Positions 8,387 to 17,540 of a stretch of DNA of 64,000 nt are shown piece after piece. Under the pieces are notes generated by a model. The model saw only the letters and a list, made by a program, of their open reading frames with translations. It made no database searches and had not been told where the DNA came from. Each line of letters opens with the position of its first letter. The first letter of the stretch is position 1. This DNA is from JADLGL01 sp050184415 (GTDB lineage Bacteria > Pseudomonadota > Alphaproteobacteria > Rhizobiales > Kaistiaceae). The stretch is from contig JBFXAJ010000014.1 in the NCBI GenBank assembly GCA_050184415.1, positions 1-64,000 of the forward strand. Reading direction: 5' to 3'. The position numbers and the translations under genes were made by a program.

Positions 8387-9448
8387 TCACGGCGCGAGAC
8401 CCCATTCGGCCATGGCTGCCGTATAGGCGGCGCGGCCGGCTTCGCCGATCTCGAAGGCGTTGGTGGGGTCGAGGAGGCCATCGTCGCTTTGGCCGAACCA
8501 CATCAGGTCGGCTGCGAAGAGGCGGCGGATGGCAACAAGATCCACGGTCACGTCGAGGGGGTCCCCGCTATAGAACTCTCCGAGCAGCTCTCGTTGCCTG
8601 CGGTCGCGCAGCATGTTCGAGCCGTTGGGCATGCTGCCAAAGGAGGAATAGAGGGTCTGCAGTTCGGGGTCGATGTGGAGGCTTATCCGGAAGGAGTGCG
8701 GCGGGCCGGCCCAACGGCCGACGGTCAGTTCGGCAGTCAGCCCGGCCGCCGACAGGTCGACCGAAGCGCGAAGCACCGCGCTGTCGCCGGTGCCGTCCAC
8801 GCGCCACGTCACGGTCCCTGGAATCGTTGCCGTCGGTCGCCACGCGACATCTCTTTGCCAGCGCGTCGGCACGAAGTGGACGGCGCGACCGACGCCTGCC
8901 TCAGTCGCAAGAGGAGCGGCGGCCGCAAAGCGTTCGGCATCGCATTCGCTGGCGAGGACCCGAAGCTGAGCCGAGTCGAATTGTCCGAAGAGGTCCACGA
9001 CCTGACCGACGCCGTGAAGCTCGATCGTAGCAGCCGATGACAGCCGATCTAGCCAATCGGTGGGGCCTGAGCCGTCGTAGAAGAAGACGAGTTGCCAACC
9101 GGACCAAATGTCGTGCCGGGCCATGAACACCTGGAACGGGATGTCCTCGCCATCGATGACGAAGGACAGGCGCTCGCTCTCGTCGATCAGCGACAGGACA
9201 GGGGTGCGACGCAGAAAATTGACGCTGAGCAGCACGTCAGGGCCGTTGCACCACAACCGCATCCACGAGTCCGGAAACGTCTGCGTGAGATTGAACACAA
9301 ACCGCACTTGAGGATCGTCCAGCTCCGGACCGAACAGGGCGAGGTCGCGTTCGGAGGCGGGCGGACCGAGCGCCTGGGCGGCGGCTGGCGAAGCAGCGCC
9401 AAGGGCGGCCAGAAACGCCAACGCTCTCACGACAGTCAGCATTCGCAT
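8387..9448 (-). CDS. Secreted protein of unknown function, intact member of a tandem pair
   Basis: This family was not recognised. The ATG (MRMLTVVRALAFLAALG) follows GGAGG and opens a signal peptide ending SPAAAQA. The mature part is rich in Trp, Phe and Arg with predicted beta structure, including an LWCNGPDVLLSVNF segment and an RVLASECDAERFAAAAPL segment. A damaged paralogue lies immediately upstream at 9685-10711. The two align over most of their length, for example GWQLVFFYD with GWRVRLVFEPA and VPTRWQRDVAWRPTA with APTRLLRDISYRPTE. It is presumably periplasmic or surface exposed. Confidence 0.7.
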   Translation of the reverse strand: MRMLTVVRALAFLAALGAASPAAAQALGPPASERDLALFGPELDDPQVRFVFNLTQTFPDSWMRLWCNGPDVLLSVNFLRRTPVLSLIDESERLSFVIDGEDIPFQVFMARHDIWSGWQLVFFYDGSGPTDWLDRLSSAATIELHGVGQVVDLFGQFDSAQLRVLASECDAERFAAAAPLATEAGVGRAVHFVPTRWQRDVAWRPTATIPGTVTWRVDGTGDSAVLRASVDLSAAGLTAELTVGRWAGPPHSFRISLHIDPELQTLYSSFGSMPNGSNMLRDRRQRELLGEFYSGDPLDVTVDLVAIRRLFAADLMWFGQSDDGLLDPTNAFEIGEAGRAAYTAAMAEWGLAP

Positions 9449-9684
9449 CACCCCCTCCATCCCCGAAGCCTTGTGAACATAACGGGTACGAAAGGGACCG
9501 GTCAATCCGACTTGCCGATCAGCGAACTCGCTGCCGATCTTCCGACGAAAGGGAAGATGTACTCACGGCTCGGCGTCGTGATGCGGACCAGGATGCTTTG
9601 GACAAGGCGGTGGAGCCAATCGGCTGGTCGGCCGAGCCAGGTGTGCGCCGTCCAGAACCCGTCGGTGAGGGGGAAGGTCGAGCT

Positions 9685-10711
9685 TCAATTTCCTGGCTCG
9701 ATTGACAACAGCGCCTTCAACCCGGCGCGCCCCGATGGACCGACATCCACGACGAGGGACGGGTCAACAAGAAGGTCTCCCCCGATTGCGATGACCCGCT
9801 CGCCCTCGGCAAGGAGCGCGAGGTCGGCGCGGGTGACGGTTGACGAGGCGATGTCCGGAGACCAGTCGGCGACCAGGACCGTCACTGGTTCGCTCCGCAG
9901 CAGACCCACGCCATCCGGAAGGACGACGATCCGGGCCGGCCAATAGTCTGCAAGGATTCCTCCGGCCAGCACGAGCGAAAAGGAGAAGCTGTCATCACCT
10001 GGAGCGCCAGGGCGTATGATGAGCGTTCCTGCGTCATCGCCGATCGTGATCGCCGCGGTCACCGACCCGCCCCCCGAAGGGTCGAACGCCCATCGAACGC
10101 TTCCCGTGCGCGCCTCCGTCGGCCGATAGGAAATGTCCCGCAGGAGCCGGGTCGGCGCATATCTGGCAGCACGCTCGAGCATCGGGTCGCGCAGCGGCAG
10201 GGGAGTGGGGCCCGTCGCCCGGCCAAACCGCTCGGCGGCGCAGGCTTCAGCAAAGCGGTCAAGAGCGGGACCCGCTCCGGAGACCTCCACCGTTCCCAGC
10301 GCCGAGGTCACGCTCGCGACCGGGCGCCTGGATCGTCGCGCCCTCCGTTGTCGCGGGCTCGAACACCAGGCGCACGCGCCAGCCCCGATAAAGGTGATCG
10401 TCCGCCGCCGCCGGCACGAACCCGAGCGGCGACACGCCGGCGGTGAACAGGACGGCCGGTGTGGCGGCGAAGAAGGCGGCAAGGTCCGACTGGCTCAACA
10501 TGTCGACCTCCAGCGTGAGATCGGGGCCTTCGCAGCGGAAACGATAGGTCCGTGGCGGGAAATGCTCGCCCTGATCGGTCTCGATCACCAGTTCCGCGAA
10601 GTTCGGATCGGCCGTCGCAATACCGGTAGCCAAGGGTTGAGTTTCTTGGGCGATCGCGGCCAAGACCGGCGCGACAAGCGCAATTGAAGTCAGGGTCGTT
10701 CGATTGAGCAT
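9685..10711 (-). pseudogene. Frameshifted paralogue of the 8387-9448 secreted protein
   Basis: The N-terminal part starts at an ATG (MLNRTTLTSIALVAPVLAAIAQ, a signal peptide) and reads in one frame to about GATIQAP. The similarity to the downstream paralogue then continues in another frame from about VASVTSALGTVEV, with the switch near 10310-10330. The second frame contains the conserved EACAAERFGRA and APTRLLRDISYRPTEART segments and ends normally at LSIEPGN. A single-base assembly error would look the same. If the sequence is right, the protein is truncated. Confidence 0.7.
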
Positions 10712-11044
10712 TCCCAGGCCCCGGTGAGCGTGACACACAAGTACATATCGTGAACAATCTAGCGTGTGCCGAGCACTACAGCAATCGGCGCTAGCCCTCC
10801 CCAAAGCGAGAGAAATCACCCATGAATGAAGATACCTTCCCCCTTCTGACACCGGAACTGGAGGAGGCGATCATTGGTGCCGCCGCTTCGCTCGGCATAT
10901 GGCGTTAGCGAAGAAATGGACGCCGTTGATCAGGTGACGGCGGCTACGTCCCGGGCGGCCAAGGCGGCCGGCGAAAACAACGCCGCCCCAACATCAGGAC
11001 CGTAGTTCAACGGTTTCGGACCACGGCTCGGTTTCCCTACCGGC
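10712..11044. other. Intergenic stretch with short phage-like reading frames
   Basis: No confident gene lies here. A 28-codon frame on the plus strand (10822-10908, MNEDTFPLLTPELEEAI) reads like the N-terminus of a phage protein and soon stops. A second short frame starts at 10917 (MDAVDQVTAATSRAAKAAG). They may be remnants of one structural gene. Confidence 0.3.
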
Positions 11045-11272
11045 ATGTCCGGCTACCTCGCCAACGGCATCGCCCAGCCGGCGCCGGTGCGGCGGCCGCA
11101 ATATGTCCCGGGACCGCAGAATTCCGTCGGCGTGACCGCCGGGATGGCCGGGTCGCCGACCGCCGCGCAATACGGCGCGAATCCGTCCCTTGCCGGCTAT
11201 CTCGGCCGGCAGTGGGACGAGCGGCCGATCGATCCCGCGTTCGTCTCGAGCACGACCTACCGCGCCCGCTGA
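11045..11272 (+). CDS. Hypothetical small protein, 75 aa, phage-like region
   Basis: The product is Pro/Gly/Gln/Tyr-rich (RRPQYVPGPQNS, GYLGRQWDERPIDPAF) with no membrane segment or known motif. Orientation and position match the phage-like plus-strand genes. It could be a virion accessory protein or a remnant. The family was not recognised. Confidence 0.4.
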   Translation: MSGYLANGIAQPAPVRRPQYVPGPQNSVGVTAGMAGSPTAAQYGANPSLAGYLGRQWDERPIDPAFVSSTTYRAR

Positions 11273-11289
11273 GCCGGCGCGGGTCCGTA

Positions 11290-11594
11290 GCGCAGTGGCG
11301 GCGACGGCCGCCGCTTTGGCTGCCTGAACAGCGCGGCCGGCTCCGCCCTTCCATCCATCGCCATCACCACGCACGCCACGGCTGCCGGCCCCTTGTCGGG
11401 TTCCGGTGGGCACCTGGGTCAATATCGTCCAGACCGGCGTCGGCACGACGAAGGTCCAGGCCGACACGGGCGTCACGCTCAACGGCGCCGCGGCCGGCGA
11501 CGGCGACATCGCCGCCCAGTGGGGCGGCGTGACCATCCAGAAGGCGGGCACCAACGCCTGGGTGATGGTCGGCCTCCATGGCGTCGTGTCCTGA
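11290..11594 (+). pseudogene. Remnant of a phage tail/structural protein C-terminus
   Basis: Two adjacent frames together read like the C-terminus of a phage tail-associated protein. The first part, in one frame, ends SALPSIAITTHATAAGPL. The second continues in another frame as GTWVNIVQTGVGTTKVQADT and ends WVMVGLHGVVS. About 13 extra bases near 11396-11408 would explain the shift. A stop lies just upstream and no start was seen, so the 5' part is missing. It abuts the Gly-rich tail gene. Confidence 0.5.
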
Positions 11595-11596
11595 AC

Positions 11597-12253
11597 ATGA
11601 ACCAGATCGGCTATCTCTCCGGCGTCGACTATGACGAGCCGGGCAGTTTCGACTGGCGGACTCCGGGCACCAGGCAATTCATCGTCCCCAGCTACTCGAC
11701 CTCCGTCACCGTCGAGGTCTGGGGCGGCGGCGCCGGCGGTGGCGCGGGCGGCATCAACTCGGACTCGAGCGGCGGCTCCGGCGGCACGTCGCGCTTCAAC
11801 GCCACGCAGGCCGGCTACGGCAGCGATCTCATCGCCAATGGCGGCTCCGGCGGCCGCGGCCGCAACGCTGGCGGATCGGGCGGCGCCGGCGGCACCGCCT
11901 CGGGCGGCAGCACCAACACCACCGGCCAGAACGGCACCAGCCGGAGCGGCGAGAATGGCGGCCCCGGCGGCGACGGCGCCGGGCCGGGCGGCGGCGATGG
12001 CGGCGACGGCGGTTTCACCGGCGAGAACGGATCCTCGCCGGGCGGCGGAGGCGGCGGCAGCGGCGCCAACATCGCCAATGGCGGCGGGGGTGGCGGCGGA
12101 GGCGGCGGCTACGCCACCCGCACCTTCGGCCTCGGCGACCTGACACCGGGCGACGTCGTCACGGTCACCATCGGCAACCGCGGCTCCCGCGGCAACGGCT
12201 TCCGCGACGGCGCGCTGGGGTCGTATGGGCGGGTGCGGATCAGCTGGGTTTAG
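11597..12253 (+). CDS. Glycine-rich phage tail-like protein
   Basis: The product is 218 residues. A short N-terminal part (MNQIGYLSGVDYDEPGSFDW) leads to a beta segment (RQFIVPSYSTSVTVEVWGGGAGGG), a long Gly/Ser/Asn-rich region and a C-terminal TPGDVVTVTIGNRGSRG...GSYGRVRISWV. This is the pattern of Gly-rich C-terminal domains in phage tail tip and receptor-recognition proteins. It starts two bases after the preceding remnant's stop. A shortened, decayed second copy is at 13395-13598. Confidence 0.7.
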   Translation: MNQIGYLSGVDYDEPGSFDWRTPGTRQFIVPSYSTSVTVEVWGGGAGGGAGGINSDSSGGSGGTSRFNATQAGYGSDLIANGGSGGRGRNAGGSGGAGGTASGGSTNTTGQNGTSRSGENGGPGGDGAGPGGGDGGDGGFTGENGSSPGGGGGGSGANIANGGGGGGGGGGYATRTFGLGDLTPGDVVTVTIGNRGSRGNGFRDGALGSYGRVRISWV

Positions 12254-12530
12254 CGCGCCGCCCGCCCGCTCAGGCTGCGCGGGGACGAACTCCTCGGCTA
12301 TTAGGGTTTCCAATGGAATCGATCGGAATTGGCATGTACGGAAAGGTACAAAGGAAGATACGGCAGCGTGTATTGCAATCTAAACCGCAACGATTGCTTG
12401 CGAAGACGGGGCGAAGTGTGACTGAGCTGCAACGCTATATTCCAAATGATTGGAGCAAATCCAGTTAAGCATCCCGATCCTGCCGAGACGCGATACGATC
12501 CTCCTGTCCGAGTTCTTAGAGGAGGCGGCA
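12254..12530. promoter_or_regulatory. Intergenic region before the OMP gene
   Basis: This stretch is noticeably more AT-rich than its surroundings around 12300-12470 and holds no supported gene. It presumably carries the promoter of the outer membrane protein gene. A perfect AGGAGG lies just before its ATG. Confidence 0.3.
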
Positions 12531-13247
12531 ATGTCGATTCATAGATCCCTTTTGGCCGGCGCTGCGGCGCTTTTGGCCATGACATCAACCAGTGCCTTCG
12601 CGGCCGATCCGATCGTCGTGGTACCCCAGCCACCACCGCCGCCGGTCGTAGTGGCTCCGATCCCTGCGTCGTTGTTCTCCGGGCCCTATATCGGCGTCAT
12701 CATCGGCGCGGTGAGCGGCCACAAGCATTGGGACAGCGAGGAGTGGGGCACCACTGAGCACCACCTGAGCGGGCTCCTCCTAGGCGTCGAGGCCGGCTTC
12801 CGGTTCCAGCCCAACAGCCTGGTATTCGGTATCGAGGGCGATATCGCATGGACCAACGCTGATGGCGCTGGCCCTTGCCGTGACGAGCAGGACGCCTTCA
12901 CCTGCGGAACCGAACTGAATTACCTCGCCACACTCACCGGCCAGGTTGGCTTCGCCCCCGGCAACTTCCTCATCTATGCCGAAGCCGGCTTTGCTTGGGC
13001 CAACGAGGACTTTACGGTTACCGATGAGGGCGACTTCCTCATGACCGGCAATACCAGGAACAGCGGCTGGGTGCTCGGCGGCGGCGTAGTCGCGGCAATG
13101 GGCGAGAGGCTGTATGTCAAGGGCGAGTACAACTACATCAACTTCGGCACCGAAACCGGGATCGGGATGACCGGCGACGCTGAGGCGACGTTCGACCTCA
13201 CACAGCACGCCCACGTCTTCAAGCTCGGCGTCGGCGTGATGTTCTAG
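12531..13247 (+). CDS. Outer membrane beta-barrel protein, Omp25/RopB-like
   Basis: The 238-residue product has a signal peptide (SIHRSLLAGAAALLAMTSTSAFA-AD), a Pro/Val-rich linker and an eight-stranded-barrel pattern: FSGPYIGVIIGAVSGH, LGVEAGFRFQ, GIEGDIAWTNADG, YLATLTGQVGFA, LIYAEAGFAWA, GWVLGGGVVAAM, LYVKGEYNYINFG. It ends in the aromatic C-terminus GVGVMF used for outer-membrane insertion. The ATG was chosen because AGGAGG precedes it and the signal peptide begins there. This is a common outer-membrane family in Hyphomicrobiales. It is the one plus-strand gene in the region that does not look phage-derived. Confidence 0.85.
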   Translation: MSIHRSLLAGAAALLAMTSTSAFAADPIVVVPQPPPPPVVVAPIPASLFSGPYIGVIIGAVSGHKHWDSEEWGTTEHHLSGLLLGVEAGFRFQPNSLVFGIEGDIAWTNADGAGPCRDEQDAFTCGTELNYLATLTGQVGFAPGNFLIYAEAGFAWANEDFTVTDEGDFLMTGNTRNSGWVLGGGVVAAMGERLYVKGEYNYINFGTETGIGMTGDAEATFDLTQHAHVFKLGVGVMF

Positions 13248-13394
13248 GCTCGCAGCCGGCGCAGCCGGCGCGGCCGGGCGCGGCGCGGCGCCCGCAGCAC
13301 GTCACGACCGGAGCGGCTGGAGGCGAAGCCTGTAGCCGCTCCGATCGCTTGGCATCCACACAATAGCCGCCGCGCTACGGTCCGAGCTCAGCTC

Positions 13395-13598
13395 CGAAGC
13401 CGGCCGCCCCAGTTGCTGCACCTCCGTCACCATGGAGGCCTGGGGGGCGGCGCCCGGGGGGGCGGCTACGGCACCCGGGCCTTCGCCCTAGGCGAGCTCG
13501 GCGCGGGTGAAGTCCTCACGGCCGTCATCGGCAGCCGCGGCTCCCGCGGCAACGCCGCCCTCGGGTCTACGGGCGCGTGAAGATCAGCTGGGCAAAGC
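13395..13598 (+). pseudogene. Decayed, internally deleted copy of the Gly-rich tail gene
   Basis: Conceptual translation resembles the two ends of the 11597-12253 gene joined together. First come bases encoding the TSVTVEVWGGGA-like segment, then GGYGTRAFALGELGAGEVLTAVIGSRGSRGN, and then a frame-disrupted GRVKISW end. The Gly-rich middle is mostly missing and there is no open frame throughout. Confidence 0.6.
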
Positions 13599-13721
13599 GG
13601 GCCGCCATCGCAGTCGGCGTTCGCCAAGCGAACGACTGGCGACGCGCTCGAAGCCCGGTCCTGCCTGATCCCGACGCGGGGGGACGCGTCCGGTCCCGTC
13701 CGGTGACAAGGAAGTCGGCCC

Positions 13722-14369
13722 ATGCTGTTCACACCGCCGGTCGCCTGGCGCATCGTCCCGCCGGCAACGCTCACCTTCATCGGCAGCGACAGCGCCACCG
13801 GTTCGTCGGCGCCGAGCTTCGGCTCGTTCGCGATCCCGGACAGCGGTCTAATGATCGCTGCGGTCGTCGGAACCCGAAACACGACGAACAATGTGACCCT
13901 TAACTCCATTTCCCTCGGAGGCAGCGCCGGCACGATCGCAGTGGCGCGAAGCGGTGTATCGGGCAACGAATTCGGCGGCATTGCCTACCGTCAGGTCAGC
14001 GCGGGCTCGCGCTCCGTTTCCGCCTCGTTCAACCTGACGATGGACAACCCGCGCTGCTTTGTCTGGCTCCTCACCGCGAACGCCAGCGACACTCCTGTCG
14101 CGGTCGACATGCAGATCGGCAGCGGAAGCGACGGCCGCTCCGCCACGCTCGACGGCCTCTCCGGCGGAGTTGCCGTCTACGCCGCGCTCTGGCGCTCGTC
14201 GTCGGCCAACATCGCCTTCACCGGCGCCACCGAACGCGCCGAGATCACCGAAACCACCGGACGATGCGCCGGCGGCGACAAGGCATTTCCGGCGTCGGTC
14301 ATTGGCGATGTGGTGAGCGTCGCGGGGGGCAGCGGCACGGTCCTGACGCTCGGCGCCTCATGGCGCTAG
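13722..14369 (+). CDS. Hypothetical protein, 215 aa, probable phage structural accessory
   Basis: The product is rich in Ser, Thr, Gly and Ala with predicted beta structure, no signal peptide and no cysteine motif. Examples are FGSFAIPDSGLMIAAVVGTRN, NNVTLNSISLGGSAG and GGVAVYAALWRSSSANIAF. Such composition is common in tail fibre and tail-associated proteins. It follows the decayed tail gene in the same orientation. Its end overlaps the end of the opposite-strand glycosyltransferase gene by 12 bases. The family was not recognised. Confidence 0.5.
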   Translation: MLFTPPVAWRIVPPATLTFIGSDSATGSSAPSFGSFAIPDSGLMIAAVVGTRNTTNNVTLNSISLGGSAGTIAVARSGVSGNEFGGIAYRQVSAGSRSVSASFNLTMDNPRCFVWLLTANASDTPVAVDMQIGSGSDGRSATLDGLSGGVAVYAALWRSSSANIAFTGATERAEITETTGRCAGGDKAFPASVIGDVVSVAGGSGTVLTLGASWR

Positions 14370-15938
14370 GGTCTGCGCCGCAGCGCCGGCTTCATCCTGC
14401 TCTCGCCACCCATTGAAGAGCGGATCCGTGATCGGCCTCGGGTCGCGAACGGCGAACGCAAATTCCGTGACATGGCTGTCGTCGCTAGTCGGCCGCTCGA
14501 CGGTGCCGAGGAAGCGCACCTCCTCGAAGTAGATCGAGGCGAGCGCGCGGGTCCGATCCTCGCCCCAGCCGCTGATCAGGATCGCGGTCGCGTCGGCGAG
14601 CCCCGGGTCGGCGGCGGGGAAGTCCGACCAGCGCAGCCACATGCCGAACGCACCGTCGATGTCGGGATTGCGAAGGTGGAAGACCGGGGGCGGATCCTCG
14701 AGATAGAACCGGAAGTAGCCGGGGTAGTAATAGCGGTCGCCGATGATGTAGTCGGCGCCGGCGGCGACACGGAGCTCCTCGACACGCTCCGTGAACTCGG
14801 GCCAGCCGGCGAAACGCGCTCCGAGATCTATCGCCGAAGGCACGGCGACGAAGCGCTGCGCGATCAGGAAATGGACGACGATCGTGATGCCAAGGCCGAA
14901 GGCCAGCGCGAGTGTGCGAACGATCGCCACCAGGCGCGTGACCGGTTCGGCGAGCGCCTTTGCCGCGAGGACGCAGCCCCAGAAGGCGAGGGGGGACAGC
15001 CAGTGGAACTCCACGTCGTCCTTCGTGGCGTGATAGGCGAGATAAAGCAGCAGCGGCACCGGCAGCAGGATCAACAGCGCCGCGACCGGATCGCGCCGCC
15101 AGGATGACCGCAACATCCGCACCGCCGCCGTCGCTGCCAAGATGAAGATCGGCGGCGACACCATCAGCGGGATCAGCCCGAGATAACTCGCGATACTGAC
15201 GGGGACGGAGGTGTCGAGATCGCCCTGCTGCGACTGGACGACGAATGACGCCCACTCATGCCCGGCGTTCCACACAAGGTTCGGCGCGATCACGACGACG
15301 CCGAGCGCGGCCCCGAGATAGGGCCACGGCCCGCGCAGCATCGCCCGCATAGAGGGCACGACGAACAGCCACAGCGCGACGCCTGCCACGAGGAAGAAGG
15401 CGGCGTATTTCGACAGGACGGCCAGGCCGAACATCGCACCGGCGAGGAGCCACCATTGCGGGACGCCGCCCCGGGCGAGCCTGGCGACCGCAATCATCGC
15501 CGCCAGCCAGAAAATGATCTGCACCTGGTCCGGCACCGTGACGATCGTCAGCGCCGAGACCGTCGTCAGATTGGCGAATATCGCGCCCCATGCCGCCAGC
15601 CGGCGGCTGTCGGTCAGCGTGGCAACGATGCCGTAGACGAGGGCGACGATCGCAACCAGCGCGACCGCCCCGACGAAGCGGACACCGAACTCGGTTTCGC
15701 CGAAGAGCGCGGTGCCGAGGCGGATGGCGAACGCCACCGCGGGGGGGTGATCGAAATAGCCCGCCGCGAGCTGGGTCGACCACAGCCAGTAATACGCCTC
15801 GTCGAAGAAGAGGCCGAACTGCCCGATGACGAGGAGCCGGAGCGCGAGGAGGCCGATGGTCAGGCCGATGGCGACGCGGAAGAGGCGCCCTTCGGTCGAT
15901 CGGACAGCGCGTGCAACGGCCAGGCTATCGAAGGTCAC
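14358..15938 (-). CDS. GT39/ArnT-like integral membrane glycosyltransferase
   Basis: The 526-residue product has about ten hydrophobic segments in its first two-thirds and a soluble C-terminal domain. The first extracytoplasmic loop has the family signature FDEAYYWLWSTQ...GYFDHPP, whose acidic residue is catalytic in GT39/GT83 enzymes. These enzymes transfer a sugar from a polyprenyl-phosphate donor to protein, lipid A or glycan at the outer face of the inner membrane. The acceptor is unknown here. Its position within the phage-like region, opposite the phage genes and together with an FkbM methyltransferase, suggests surface modification cargo. Confidence 0.87.
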   Translation of the reverse strand: MTFDSLAVARAVRSTEGRLFRVAIGLTIGLLALRLLVIGQFGLFFDEAYYWLWSTQLAAGYFDHPPAVAFAIRLGTALFGETEFGVRFVGAVALVAIVALVYGIVATLTDSRRLAAWGAIFANLTTVSALTIVTVPDQVQIIFWLAAMIAVARLARGGVPQWWLLAGAMFGLAVLSKYAAFFLVAGVALWLFVVPSMRAMLRGPWPYLGAALGVVVIAPNLVWNAGHEWASFVVQSQQGDLDTSVPVSIASYLGLIPLMVSPPIFILAATAAVRMLRSSWRRDPVAALLILLPVPLLLYLAYHATKDDVEFHWLSPLAFWGCVLAAKALAEPVTRLVAIVRTLALAFGLGITIVVHFLIAQRFVAVPSAIDLGARFAGWPEFTERVEELRVAAGADYIIGDRYYYPGYFRFYLEDPPPVFHLRNPDIDGAFGMWLRWSDFPAADPGLADATAILISGWGEDRTRALASIYFEEVRFLGTVERPTSDDSHVTEFAFAVRDPRPITDPLFNGWREQDEAGAAAQTLAP

Positions 15939-16087
15939 GATGCCCTCGGTCGGATCAGGATATCGAAGCCTTATCCGGCCTTGCCGCGCCGCGATAGTCA
16001 GGCCCGGCGATGTGCTCGGCAGCGGCTATATCCACGGCCCGCTGACTCGGACAGAGCCAGCAGCATTGGATGCCGCGCCGCGCCCTC

Positions 16088-16570
16088 TCAGAAGCCGCCG
16101 TACTCGACGAAGATCGTCGGATCCGTGATCGCGAGGTCGATCAGGAATTTCGTGGCGCCGTCCGCGGCGAAGGCGATGGCGAGCTGCGTCCCCGACTGGC
16201 AAAATCCCGGGTCGCGAAGACCGGAAAGCACTGTGTGCTCCACGCCCTCTGGACCTAGAATCAGCATACCGGTTCCGCCGTCCGGAAAGTCGACGTCCGG
16301 CAGCCCCGCGGTAGGCAGGCCGAGCCGTTCGGCTTCCTCGGCGACGTTGCGATAGCTTTCCACCAGGCACACGCGCGTTACCGGCGTTCCAAGCACGGCG
16401 GCGAGGAGGACCGGATTTTCCCCGGCCGCCCGCCGATCCGCGAAGTTCAGGGCGACCGAGCCCTCATAGCCGGATCCGGCCACGACCGCTGTTACGACGA
16501 ACCCTGCCGCGACGACCAGCGCCAAAGTCATGGCGGCAAGGAGCCCGAGGAACAGCGACCGGATTCTCAT
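16088..16570 (-). CDS. Membrane-anchored hypothetical protein
   Basis: The product starts MRIRSLFLGLLAAM and has one N-terminal hydrophobic segment, a signal anchor or signal peptide. A periplasmic domain with two cysteines follows (VTRVCLVESYRNVAEE and DPGFCQSGTQLAIAF), which could form a disulfide. The family was not recognised. It lies on the minus strand upstream of the GT39 gene, separated by about 150 bp. An in-frame start 14 codons further upstream exists but places charged residues before the hydrophobic segment. Confidence 0.55.
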   Translation of the reverse strand: MRIRSLFLGLLAAMTLALVVAAGFVVTAVVAGSGYEGSVALNFADRRAAGENPVLLAAVLGTPVTRVCLVESYRNVAEEAERLGLPTAGLPDVDFPDGGTGMLILGPEGVEHTVLSGLRDPGFCQSGTQLAIAFAADGATKFLIDLAITDPTIFVEYGGF

Positions 16571-16855
16571 CCAACGCCGGCTTTCTATCGTCCCTCGGCC
16601 GAACACTACCAAAGGACGATATTGTTCTACCCGGCGCCGGCGCCGGTCAATGCCTTCGTGCTAGCCGCCCGTTGACCCTCACCGCAAACCAGCCGCTTCG
16701 CTGTCTGGGGTTCACCTCGACGCTGAGAAGCGCTGCCCCGGTGCGCGTTTGCCGGGGCCGAGCAGGCGGCCGGATGCTGTGTGCTCGGCGTTGCCTGACC
16801 CCCTGCGCTCGCATCCCAGCGGCTGCCTCCCCGCACCACCACCAACAGGAACCCC

Positions 16856-17176
16856 ATGTCCATCAAATCCCCCCTGCCGCAGACCACCAATGCCGAGGAT
16901 TGGGTCCAGACCGTTGCCGTGACCGACGAGGCCGGCGGGTTCGACCTGTCGCCCTATGCCATCAGTATCCGCGTCACCGACGATCGCGGGGCGGAGGTGC
17001 TGGCGGGGTCGACCGGGGATGGCGGGGTGGTCGTCAGCAATGACGCGGACGACGTGCCCTCGCTCTTCACCTCGACGTTCCGCGCCGCGACGATGGCGGC
17101 GCTGCGGGCCGGCACGTACACGGTCGGCGTCCGGATCACCGACGGGACCAACACCAACCAGATCATCCTCAGTCGC
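16856..17176 (+). pseudogene. Truncated phage protein, 5' part only
   Basis: The ATG (MSIKSPLPQTTNAEDW) opens a plausible beta-rich phage protein through FDLSPYAISIRVTDDRGAEV and AALRAGTYTVGVRITDGTNTNQIILS. The frame then becomes Arg-rich shadow sequence, while coding character continues in another frame with an SGNH hydrolase fragment. A deletion joining two genes near 17170 explains this best. A formal ORF continues to 17362. Confidence 0.55.
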
Positions 17177-17540
17177 CGGTTGCGCGCGCGTCGGCGCATC
17201 GGCACGGGAAATCCTCGCGATGATGCCGGCGGCGGTGGAAGGCACGCTCGTCGTCTCCGCCGGCACGAACGATCTCCGGGCCTCGCCCGCGCTCGAGGCG
17301 ACCTTGCGCCGGATCCGGGCGCGGGCATCGGGCGCCGTCATCTGGATCGTCCCCGCCAATGACACGGCGGCGTCGGTCCTCGCCGTCGCGGCGGAGCATG
17401 ACGACCGCACCGTGCCGTTCGCCCCCGGTCGCGACGGCATCCACCCGCGCTCCTATGCGGCGCTCGCGCGCGACGTTCGAGCCGTGCTCGCTGCCATCGA
17501 GCCCCCACAGGCCGCGACGGACATCACTCGGAGCAAGACC
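17177..17540 (+). pseudogene. C-terminal fragment of an SGNH/GDSL hydrolase
   Basis: The frame reads REILAMMPAAVEGTLVVSAGTNDL, then ASGAVIWIVPAND, then DGIHPRSYAALARDVRAVLAAI. This matches the middle and end of a small SGNH hydrolase: Asn block GTND and the Asp-x-x-His block DGIHP. The N-terminal block with the catalytic Ser is absent, removed at the junction near 17170. No stop separates it from the lysozyme start at 17541, so the two form one continuous frame. Confidence 0.6.

Noticed and set aside
10300..10340. Programmed frameshifting in the 9685-10711 gene
   Set aside because: No slippery heptamer or downstream structure was evident at the frame change, and the intact paralogue uses one frame. 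Mutation or sequence error is simpler.
10994..12313. 439-codon Ala-rich minus-strand frame over the tail gene
   Set aside because: It is the complement of Gly-rich coding sequence and has no independent start context or motif.
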